Origin: Colwellia sp. 20A7
Lineage (GTDB): Bacteria > Pseudomonadota > Gammaproteobacteria > Enterobacterales > Alteromonadaceae
Length of the DNA stretch: 64,000 nt
Direction: 5' to 3'
NCBI RefSeq assembly: GCF_009832865.1
Contig: NZ_CP047130.1
Span: 2,108,001 to 2,172,000 of the forward strand
The notes under the pieces are model-generated. The model was given only the letters and a program-made list of their open reading frames with translations, was not told the DNA's origin and did not search any database. Position numbers and translations under genes: made by a program. Below are positions 57,334 through 64,000 of the stretch, one piece after another (the first letter of the stretch is position 1; every line of letters starts with the position of its first letter).

Positions 57334-60300
57334 TCAATCGACACTATCAAGTGTTTCAATACCATTGAGCAAACCGATTAAATCAATTTCCTTACGATCT
57401 TTATTAAAGGCATATTCACCATTCAAGTTTATATGCTGCCAAGCGACAGGCGATAACCTTGAAATAATATCAACTACGTCTTGTCTGCCGTTCTTTTCTT
57501 GAATTTGTAAAAATGCCGATAATAATGCTGAATTATAATAAATAATACAGTTTGAAATAAGTCGAGCGCAGTCGTTCCATTGTGATACTTGATAATCATT
57601 ACCACCTCGAAATTTATTACCGTTTACGGAAGTTATAGCCCGTTTCAACTGGTGATAAGCTTCACCTCTGTTTAATGCTTGCTGGACATAATGGCGCAGT
57701 GTTGAATTATCAACATACTCCAACACATAAATAGATTTAATTAATCGATCGTATTCATGCAAAGCAGACAACGTGCGGCTCTTGCCATTACTAATCTTTC
57801 TAATAATTGTGCTTTGAGTCGTTGTTTTACGGCTCAGTGAACAAATGATATGCTGAATATTATCCCACTCTTCAGCAATTAATTTATGGTTAATATCTTT
57901 CTTTAACTGAATACGGCCACCGTCTTCTTCAGTCACCTCAAATAAATTAAAAAATACCTTTTTCATTTTTGCGTATCGAGGGGCGAACGTATAACCAAAA
58001 AAATCTAGAATGGCGAAGTTAACATTGTTGGTACCATGCGTGTCGGTCGATAACGTATTTGGCTGTATATCTGATGAATTGTTATAAAGTAAATCGAAAG
58101 CAAAATGCCCCTCATACTCATTCGCGCCAATCACTTGCGTACTTACGGGGACATGGTTTGAAATCAATGTGAGTGCAGAAACACCTTTACCTTTAGAAAA
58201 GTATTTAGATGAATAACGCGCCTTAAAGGTATTAATTCGACACTCAAATTTTTGACCATCGATACTTGAAAATAATTGGTTATCATCAACATGGTAATAT
58301 GAAAATATTGGTAACATTGCTATGCCATTAGAAACCTTATCATTCGACTGAGTTAACGTTTCATATCGAATATAACTATCATCTACACTACGTAATTTAC
58401 CTATTGAACGGTCGGAGATATTCGCCATTTTATATAAACCGTAATTTGTACCATTCGCTAAGATGCAAGCGATCAGATCTTCCTTATTTGCCGATGCTTT
58501 TTCTTTGTTGACAGAGATGTGAGTGAATGATTTTAAATAGTCAGTCTTTTGATCAACAAACAACATGAGTTCAACAATACCCATATGTTGTATTTGATTA
58601 TAAAGAGGATTTTCGATACTCTCATGCCATCGGATGTTTGGAATTGACCACTTAAGTTCGGCCTTACCAGGAATAAACTCAACGTACTTATTATCGCCAC
58701 TAAAAATGTGTTCACTTACTTCCTTCAGCTTATCTTCTAGCTGTTGGCTCTTATCTGCTAATGTCTGGTTAATGGAAGTGCTCAACTTATCAAGCCCTGT
58801 ATTTTCAATGATTTCAGCCTTGTTTTTCCATTCTTTAGGTTGGATCAAGTCAGAAGTTAAGCTTCTATTATTAACACTCTCTTTAACGGTTAGGTTGTTA
58901 CTATGAAATAGTTGCTCTGCTTTTCGGTAAAGGAAGTATTCAAATCGATTGGCAATTAATTTGGTATTATCATCTTCGAAATATTCACGGTCACTTTTAG
59001 GTATCACATCGATGTTAATTGTTTTTATCATTTTGAACGCCCCTAATTCTTCGTGAGCAGTAGTGTACTGTTCACGCAATTCATCTTTTAGGTGAATGAA
59101 CTCAATATCAATAGACAAGAAGAGTGAACGGATAAGTTTTTTAATTTTACTCGATTGTTTATCGATAAATTGCCATTCATATTGACGGCCATCAAAGTCA
59201 TTGTTATCTAGATGATCACTTAGTAACTTAATACTCTCTGCGGGGATAAGCTCAAAGGCTTTCTTACGCACATCACCAAAGCTAAGGTTATCGTCCATGT
59301 CGGCATCGATAAAATACTTTAATAAACTACCCGCAGATTTTAATTTAGTGCGAACGATAGTGACATCTTCTACAATACGCTGTTTTGCGTAGCCCTTGGC
59401 TGATTCCGTTAACTTATTGATCATATAGATAAAAGCAGAAACTAAATTGTCATTGGTTTCTCGGTACCTAAAAAATAAATAACAAACAAGATATAAAATA
59501 GTTTGGCTGTCATCGTGTCTTCTGAGTTTATACACTGTCTTGTGTTTAACTAATGACGCGTAGTATTCAAGGTTTTTAGGTGATAGCTCCAATTCAGTAA
59601 TAAGCACTTTAATTTCTGGATAAAGTGAACGTATAATTTTATGTGTCTTCAACTCTTGTGCAATTTGACTGGCCGAGAAGTCTTTAGCCATCTTTTTTAA
59701 TTTGGCTAAATCTGTAAAGGTATTATTTGATTCCAGTAATTTAAGTAACGTTGCTTTTGTGGGTGGTGTTAAGTTTTCATTGAGAACAACTTCAATACGA
59801 TTTCGTTCATTTGATAATACCGTTGATATAGTATCTTGCAGTGTTGTGTAACCCGCTAGCGCTATTCTATTTTGACCAAAATATGCAATGCACTCATCGA
59901 AAACATATCTAGGCTCTAAATTGATTTTTACAACATCATTAAGTCTGTTAATTAATAATGATTTATCTATTTTACTTTTGTAGATTGAAAAACTGGCATA
60001 TTTAAGTAATTTATTAACTAATATAGTTTTCGTTGCTGGTGATAAATTTACTCTAAATGTTTCCTTATCTTGAAAATACTTGCGCTTTATATAATCATAA
60101 TCAGCTTCTACATCGGCAAATGAAAAGTTAAAAATTATAGGGCGTGATCTGAAGTAGCCTAAAAGTAGAATAAAATAAATTCGCGCTTCAATTAATCGTG
60201 ATTTATTGATGATTTTTTTTGTTTCGCTGTCTAAAGAAAAGTATTCCTCTCTATCAGAGTGATTAAAGTTTGGGAGGGTGTAAAGTTCGGTGATTTCAGA

Positions 60301-60348
60301 TTGGCTAAGTATGTGAATACGTTTAGTGTTTTGAGTGACGATGATTAT
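57334..60348 (-). CDS. tnpA: Tn3-family transposase (TnpA), without an obvious start codon
   Basis: DDE transposase of the Tn3 family. The open frame from just after an in-frame TAA (60349-60351) is 1,004 codons, the normal length, and its first part (RIHILSQSEITELYTLP, DREEYFSL) is the family N-terminal domain. However, no ATG, GTG or TTG occurs until 59691; translation from there yields only 785 residues, lacking the DNA-binding N-terminus. Codons ATA/ATC at 60340-60348, preceded by AGGG, might be a lost or unusual start. Active-site acids are present: Asp in SSIDGQKFE, Asp in STDTHGTNN and Glu in NRGEAYHQL. Confidence 0.9.
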   Translation of the reverse strand: MIIVTQNTKRIHILSQSEITELYTLPNFNHSDREEYFSLDSETKKIINKSRLIEARIYFILLLGYFRSRPIIFNFSFADVEADYDYIKRKYFQDKETFRVNLSPATKTILVNKLLKYASFSIYKSKIDKSLLINRLNDVVKINLEPRYVFDECIAYFGQNRIALAGYTTLQDTISTVLSNERNRIEVVLNENLTPPTKATLLKLLESNNTFTDLAKLKKMAKDFSASQIAQELKTHKIIRSLYPEIKVLITELELSPKNLEYYASLVKHKTVYKLRRHDDSQTILYLVCYLFFRYRETNDNLVSAFIYMINKLTESAKGYAKQRIVEDVTIVRTKLKSAGSLLKYFIDADMDDNLSFGDVRKKAFELIPAESIKLLSDHLDNNDFDGRQYEWQFIDKQSSKIKKLIRSLFLSIDIEFIHLKDELREQYTTAHEELGAFKMIKTINIDVIPKSDREYFEDDNTKLIANRFEYFLYRKAEQLFHSNNLTVKESVNNRSLTSDLIQPKEWKNKAEIIENTGLDKLSTSINQTLADKSQQLEDKLKEVSEHIFSGDNKYVEFIPGKAELKWSIPNIRWHESIENPLYNQIQHMGIVELMLFVDQKTDYLKSFTHISVNKEKASANKEDLIACILANGTNYGLYKMANISDRSIGKLRSVDDSYIRYETLTQSNDKVSNGIAMLPIFSYYHVDDNQLFSSIDGQKFECRINTFKARYSSKYFSKGKGVSALTLISNHVPVSTQVIGANEYEGHFAFDLLYNNSSDIQPNTLSTDTHGTNNVNFAILDFFGYTFAPRYAKMKKVFFNLFEVTEEDGGRIQLKKDINHKLIAEEWDNIQHIICSLSRKTTTQSTIIRKISNGKSRTLSALHEYDRLIKSIYVLEYVDNSTLRHYVQQALNRGEAYHQLKRAITSVNGNKFRGGNDYQVSQWNDCARLISNCIIYYNSALLSAFLQIQEKNGRQDVVDIISRLSPVAWQHINLNGEYAFNKDRKEIDLIGLLNGIETLDSVD

Positions 60349-60408
60349 TTACCCTAGGAATGTTTTTCATTATCATACATCAATCAATTGTGTGAAAAAT
60401 AGGCTTAA

Positions 60409-60440
60409 TAGCAATTTCGAGGGGATGGGCACAAAACCCC
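60409..60440 (-). repeat. Right terminal inverted repeat of the Tn3-family transposon
   Basis: Exact reverse complement of 48218-48249. It lies 61-92 bases beyond the first open codon of tnpA. Confidence 0.95.
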
Positions 60441-60443
60441 TAC

Positions 60444-60635
60444 TTGCAAAATGCGGGTTCGAGACCCAGTAGACTATTCGAGTGTGGTGCTTGGAGTCCT
60501 TTGTCGCGTTCGTTCTTGTTATCGGTCTCTCAACAGAGGAGCCTTCATTCAATCGAACTACGACAAGGAAAGCTTAAGTTGCTGCTTAAGCCTGGGTCTC
60601 ACATTACCCGAAAAGGGTTTAAAATAGTAATTTAG
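60444..60635 (+). pseudogene. 3' remnant of a gene cut by the transposon
   Basis: Open frame of 63 codons beginning right at the transposon edge and ending in TAG shortly before an attC-like site, the place of a stop codon in an integron cassette. The encoded stretch (SPLSRSFLLSVSQQRSLHS, KLKLLLKPGSHITRKGFK) is plausible protein but I do not recognise it. The 5' part is missing, and no suitable ATG start is present. Confidence 0.45.
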
Positions 60636-60649
60636 ATGGGTGTATTATC

Positions 60650-60745
60650 CATACAAGGCATTTAAACGGAATTAAAACAGTGGGTTAAGTTTCGTATCTC
60701 AACATTGTAACCCACTATTTTAATCCGCTTAATGCGGCGTTATAA
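60650..60745 (+). other. attC-like recombination site 1
   Basis: 96-base imperfect palindrome: GGAATTAAAACAGTGGGTTA pairs with TAACCCACTATTTTAATCC, with outer arms GCATTTAAA and CCGCTTAATGC. It ends with GTTATAA (60739-60745), fitting the GTTRRRY core of integron cassettes. Located between the truncated frame and the nuclease gene. Confidence 0.7.
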
Positions 60746-60759
60746 GGCAAGGAGAGCTA

Positions 60760-61704
60760 GTGGCTAATCGTAAATTTGTTTCAGAATTCGGACTTAATAT
60801 GTTGAATGGATTAAGGTTGCTTCTTCAACAAGAGCACCTTAGTTTGATAGATCAAACAGGAATCAAACCCCATATATATATTATCTCTCGTAGACCCAGA
60901 ATATCCATAGTCCCTGAATCCATTAAATGCGAAGGCGATTTAATTTCAGGTATATTTAGAAAACAAATTAAAGATACATTTGAAGAAATTCCTTTTAAAA
61001 CTAATAACTACTTAGGAACCACTGATTTAACTTTTAAATCAGAATATCCTTACACTGAATATGAGGTTATTGATAATAAAACTCAAAAGCTTCTAGCAAA
61101 CGGTAAATCAGCATTGCTTTTAGCTAAATTAAATCCAGACTATCAAGCTCACCTTGATCTTGAAATTCTTTATGTTGGTCAATCGTATGGTGTAGAGGGG
61201 GCTAGAACTGCCGGAGAAAGACTAAAAAAACATGAGACACTGCAAGGTATCTACTCAGAGGCAATTAGAAAATCACCTGACCAAGAAATTTGGTTGTTTG
61301 TTTCGGAGTTTGAAGAAATATTGTTAGCCTCATTTGACGGTAGGCACGATGAGTATGAAACAACAGAAGATCAAGATAATACACATATAAAGAATGTTTT
61401 GAATAACGAGATGACGGAACAGCAAAAGATCAACTTTACAGAAGCTGCTCTTATTCGTCATTTTCAACCACCTTACAATAAAATATATAAAGATACATTC
61501 CCAAATCCTGCCCACAAAACGTATTCTGAGTGTTACGATATTGACTTAAATATGGTTTGCGTTGAACTTCAAACAGATGAATTAGCATTTCGCTTTTGGA
61601 GTGAAAATGTGCCGCCCAACTGGCTTCACTTTTGTTCATTCCCTCTGCACTCCAAAGAAGAGAGGATGTATATGTTTGAGATTGATGGAGAAGTTGCCTT
61701 ATAA
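60760..61704 (+). CDS. GIY-YIG-like nuclease domain protein in an integron-type cassette
   Basis: 314 residues from GTG 60760, with AAGGAG six bases upstream. The middle has ILYVGQSYGVEGARTAGERLKKHETLQGIYSEA, and near residue 235 FTEAALIRHFQPPYNK, the pattern of a GIY-YIG-type nuclease fold (Tyr-Val-Gly, basic helix, catalytic Glu, conserved Asn). N- and C-terminal parts are not recognised. The stop codon lies inside attC-like site 2 and the start is 15 bases after attC-like site 1, the compact arrangement of a cassette. DNA-modifying or phage-defence use is possible but not shown. Confidence 0.65.
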   Translation: MANRKFVSEFGLNMLNGLRLLLQQEHLSLIDQTGIKPHIYIISRRPRISIVPESIKCEGDLISGIFRKQIKDTFEEIPFKTNNYLGTTDLTFKSEYPYTEYEVIDNKTQKLLANGKSALLLAKLNPDYQAHLDLEILYVGQSYGVEGARTAGERLKKHETLQGIYSEAIRKSPDQEIWLFVSEFEEILLASFDGRHDEYETTEDQDNTHIKNVLNNEMTEQQKINFTEAALIRHFQPPYNKIYKDTFPNPAHKTYSECYDIDLNMVCVELQTDELAFRFWSENVPPNWLHFCSFPLHSKEERMYMFEIDGEVAL

Positions 61705-61796
61705 CAAGCTGTTAAAGCGGGACAAATTACAGTTGGCTGTTTCGCTCCGTTCACATTATAGCCAACTACAATTCGCCCCTTAACAGGGCGTTGGTA
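61699..61796 (+). other. attC-like recombination site 2
   Basis: Begins TTATAAC (61699-61705) and ends GTTGGTA (61790-61796), the complementary core boxes. Arms GCTGTTAAAGCGGG and CGCCCCTTAACAGGGC flank an inner stem GTTGGCT/AGCCAAC and a loop. Immediately next to it starts the inverted repeat of the IS110-type element. Confidence 0.8.
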
Positions 61797-61807
61797 TGAC
61801 TCCCCAC

Positions 61808-62154
61808 GTCAAGTTAAACCGTAAAACATCCTGCTTTTTTTCGAGCCATGATTTTTCTCTTTTCAAGTTGAGTGAGTTAACGCATAGAATGAAGCAAGTA
61901 ATTTCGTCGGTTATCATGCTGATATTCGTGGATTATTAACCTATTGGCTAACAGCGCCTACCTTACTTTTTCCGTCGTGACACCTAATTTCAGTCTATGC
62001 TCGTGGTTCAATGGCCGTTAGGCTATTGCCATCCTAACGCCCTCGGTGGTTGTGCCACATCCGATGCTTGACTCCATGCGCTAACTCAAAACTTTTTCTC
62101 ATTTAATCTTTTCTCTTTTTCATGTTGTTTCTTTATTTACGACTCACTTTTTGA
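61808..62154 (-). ncRNA. Candidate bridge RNA region of the IS110-type element
   Basis: 347 bases between the left inverted repeat and the transposase stop. IS110-family elements encode a structured bridge RNA that chooses target and donor; in the IS1111 group it lies downstream of the transposase, as here. Hairpin-prone segments, for instance GGCCGTTAGGCTATTGCC and neighbouring CCTAACGCC near 62010-62042, are visible. No gene is present. Boundaries and loops are not resolved. Confidence 0.45.
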
Positions 62155-63309
62155 TTATGCTGGTACCCTTGAAATACGCGTACTTGGGTCAACAGGCACT
62201 AATATTACTTCTCGTGATATCGCCCAAATATATGCGAGCATTTCACGGGCAATGGCAGCGACAACAATATTACGATGCTTACCGCGTTGCATCAGGCGTT
62301 TGTATCGTCGGCAAAGCCTTAGTTGGGCTTTCCAAGCAATATCAATAACGACCTTAGGCAGTGTTTCTTGCCGCTTTTGTAGCTCGGTTGACACGTTTGC
62401 GTTGTGCTTATAGGTTTGAGCCCCTTCAATTAATAATCGACGTGCTCGGCCATTACCACATTTAGTGATGCCGCCTAGCTTTCGATTATCCCCACTTGAG
62501 TTTTCTTTGGGAACTAATCCTAAGTAAGCCATTAGCTTTCTCGGGTGGTCAAAGCGTCTTAAATCACCTAACTCAGCAATGGTACCTACAGCGACTAAAA
62601 AACGAATACCTCGCATCGCTTGCAATGCTTGAACGACGGGATAATAGCGCCATAGTTTTGCTTGATGTGCTAATTCATTAACTAATCGTTCAACGCGCTT
62701 AATACGTTCGGTAATGGTTTGTATCATTTCTTGCAGCACAATTTGTTGGCTTGGATGCGGCAAAACTAACTCAGTTAGCCAACGTAAATGTTGATTTGAC
62801 CAATTGTCATTCACTTTGCAGGTGATGTTGTTGCGCAGAAATAAACCTTTAAGTTGGAATTTAGCATCTTTTAAGTCTTTCATAGCGGTTTCTCTTGCCC
62901 TGGATAAATCACGTATTGCTTCGTCTTCAGGCTCGGGGACATAAATCGGGGTTAGCTCCTCGTCTTTAAGGAGTTTGGCCAACTTCATTGCATCACGTTT
63001 ATCGGTTTTGACTTTATCTCCTGGTTTTTTAGGGATAAGCGATGGCGCAACGACATAACAGCAATGACCTAAACTTGTCAGTAGACGGTAAATCCAATAG
63101 CCACATGGACCTGCTTCATAAACAAAATGCAATGTCGCATTAGGGTATTTAGATTGATATTGCCGAGCAAGTTTAGTGATTGCTGCTTTGGTTGTTTTAA
63201 TTTTTCCTTGATGAACAGTTTTTGCGCCACGTTGGTCTTCAATGTGTGCAACTTCAGTAGATACTTTATGGGTATCTAAGCCAATGAAAAGTATGTTATG
63301 TTTATTCAT
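62155..63309 (-). CDS. IS110-family transposase
   Basis: 384-residue DEDD recombinase. N-terminal RuvC-like part: Asp12 in FIGLDTHKVSTEVA, Glu in FVYEAGPCGYW and the Asp pair in KTDKRDAMKLAKLL. C-terminal Transposase_20 domain: LQAMRGIRFLVAVGTIAELGDLRRFDHPRKLMAYLGLVPKENSSGDN, with the serine proposed to be a nucleophile in this family, then GITKCGNGRARRLLIEGA. All key residues are present, so it may be active. Confidence 0.95.
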   Translation of the reverse strand: MNKHNILFIGLDTHKVSTEVAHIEDQRGAKTVHQGKIKTTKAAITKLARQYQSKYPNATLHFVYEAGPCGYWIYRLLTSLGHCCYVVAPSLIPKKPGDKVKTDKRDAMKLAKLLKDEELTPIYVPEPEDEAIRDLSRARETAMKDLKDAKFQLKGLFLRNNITCKVNDNWSNQHLRWLTELVLPHPSQQIVLQEMIQTITERIKRVERLVNELAHQAKLWRYYPVVQALQAMRGIRFLVAVGTIAELGDLRRFDHPRKLMAYLGLVPKENSSGDNRKLGGITKCGNGRARRLLIEGAQTYKHNANVSTELQKRQETLPKVVIDIAWKAQLRLCRRYKRLMQRGKHRNIVVAAIAREMLAYIWAISREVILVPVDPSTRISRVPA

Positions 63310-63467
63310 GCTAGCCTCTATTTTATATTGTTGATAAATATATTATGGCTCTGGTTTGTAAAACTAACCCACGAATTTAGAGGCTAGCACTTTGTGGGGA
63401 GTCATTATGTCTAAACCTCTAAATCAACGTTTAGAGTATAATTCAAACTTTAAAAGGAACTTAAAAA

Positions 63468-64000
63468 ATGAGTGAAATAATTTTATGTAATCGAAATTTT
63501 AGCGCAAGTGCGTTTAAAAATGACTGTGGTATTGAAATTGAGCAGGCTTCTTCTCTTACATGTCCTAATCCAGAGTTGATTATTGCTAATAAACCTTATT
63601 TATTACAAAACGGTCATTCTACTATTGGTGCAACTTCACTAGCAAAATTGTCCAATCCTTCAATTGCAAAAAATCTTACAAACTTAGCTTTATCTTTTGG
63701 TGGAGATAATCTAATAGCGCTTTCTACTATTACTTCTAAATTACAAGAGTACAATGTAGGGTTGATGGGTGCATCAGCCAGCGTTTACGCTAATAGAATG
63801 GGTGGTTTTGTTGGAGCAGTAAAAGACTACCAATCGGCTTTAATGGAATATCGTCAAGTATCAATAATTAAATCTCCTGCTAATGTAGCAGCTAAGCAAA
63901 AAGCAAAAATATCTTTTGATAAAATGCAGAATGGCTTTAAGCACGAGATAAAAGTAGTAACAAGCCACGTAAAATCAGGTCGTGGTACGCCTATGACTAA
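63468..64000 (+). CDS. Unrecognised protein, runs off the window
   Basis: Open frame of 177 codons from ATG 63468 to the window end with no stop. AAAGGA lies 10-15 bases upstream. The protein begins MSEIILCNRNFSASAFKND and contains SLAKLSNPSIAKNLTNLALSFGG and a lysine-rich stretch (AKQKAKISFDKMQNGFKHEIKV). I do not recognise a family. Its place directly after the IS that sits in attC-like site 2 suggests it is the next cassette gene. No signal peptide or obvious membrane helices in the visible part. Confidence 0.7.
   Translation, partial: MSEIILCNRNFSASAFKNDCGIEIEQASSLTCPNPELIIANKPYLLQNGHSTIGATSLAKLSNPSIAKNLTNLALSFGGDNLIALSTITSKLQEYNVGLMGASASVYANRMGGFVGAVKDYQSALMEYRQVSIIKSPANVAAKQKAKISFDKMQNGFKHEIKVVTSHVKSGRGTPMT

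Larger units (their letters stand above)
48218..60440. mobile_element. Tn3-family transposon carrying czc-type metal efflux genes
   Basis: 12,223 bases bounded by perfect inverted repeats (48218-48249 and 60409-60440, 32 bases; 34 bases if the adjoining TA is counted). The ends begin GGGG, as in Tn3-family elements. Inside are a Tn3-type transposase, a serine resolvase with a res-like region, and a passenger operon for divalent-metal export with a decayed czcC relic. The five bases outside each end (TTTTA on the left, TACTT on the right) do not match, so no target duplication remains. Confidence 0.93.
61796..63405. mobile_element. IS110-family (IS1111-group-like) insertion sequence
   Basis: About 1.6 kb with 12-base inverted repeats ATGACTCCCCAC (61796-61807) and GTGGGGAGTCAT (63394-63405). 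The transposase is a DEDD-type recombinase on the minus strand. Short inverted ends and a long noncoding stretch behind the transposase (61808-62154) favour the IS1111 group, members of which are known to insert in attC sites. The true ends may extend a few bases beyond the repeats. Confidence 0.85.

Noticed and set aside
48213..60445. Target-site duplication of the Tn3-family transposon
   Set aside because: TTTTA and TACTT do not match, nor do the pentamers obtained if the repeat is extended by A or TA.
60450..60485. tRNA-like T arm (GGGTTCGAGACCC) right of the transposon
   Set aside because: No acceptor, D or anticodon arms can be found around it. It is better read as part of the truncated frame.

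Overview
The window is AT-rich gammaproteobacterial chromosome. The left-end gene order (gyrA, serC, aroA, cmk, rpsA, ihfB, lapA, lapB, pyrF), the tusDCBE sulfur-relay set beside yccA, the very high A+T content of the spacers and the style of the proteins suggest an Alteromonadales bacterium, most likely Colwellia or a close relative. That assignment is inferred from recognition; no database search was run.

Region 1 (1-21400) is mostly core genome: DNA gyrase A, serine and shikimate pathway enzymes, CMP kinase, ribosomal protein S1, IHF-beta, the LapA/LapB envelope regulators, OMP decarboxylase, two GAPDH-type genes (a normal gapA and a long form with an N-terminal extension), 6-phosphogluconate dehydrogenase, MsrB, TusDCBE, YccA and Tag. 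An IS200/IS605-type element with divergent tnpA and tnpB (14.6-16.4 kb) interrupts it.

Region 2 (21400-47400) is a large catabolic island. It holds a frameshifted TonB-dependent receptor, a 13-gene plus-strand block and a six-gene minus-strand block, then a lone large acyl-CoA dehydrogenase. The plus block encodes a histidine phosphatase, SDRs, an old-yellow-enzyme-type reductase, a split ACAD10/11-like dehydrogenase plus kinase pair, a large acyl-CoA dehydrogenase, a MaoC hydratase, an HSD17B4-like SDR, a thiolase, a FadD-like ligase, an MDR reductase and a haloalkane dehalogenase. The minus block encodes an enoyl-CoA hydratase, a GST, a BASS-family transporter, a DUF2855 protein, an epoxide-hydrolase-like hydrolase and a nitroreductase. 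The layout suggests uptake, CoA activation and beta-oxidation of a lipophilic, perhaps hydroxylated or halogenated, carboxylic acid. The same promoter-like motif stands in front of three plus-strand units, and no transcription factor is encoded in the island, so a regulator acting from elsewhere is likely.

Region 3 (47800-64000) is a mosaic of mobile DNA. A tRNA-Ser(TGA) gene is followed by two tandem, decayed copies of its 3' part. Next comes a 12.2-kb Tn3-family transposon (48218-60440) with perfect inverted ends, a serine resolvase and a czc-type Zn/Cd/Co efflux operon (czcI-like, czcC, czcB, czcA and a CDF exporter). To its right are two attC-like sites flanking a GIY-YIG-like nuclease gene, which together look like an integron cassette. 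An IS110/IS1111-type insertion sequence abuts the second attC, and an unrecognised ORF runs off the end of the window. No integron integrase lies in the window. The transposon lacks a 5-bp target duplication, and the cassette-like remnant on its right is cut at the transposon end, so the two flanks were probably joined by a rearrangement.
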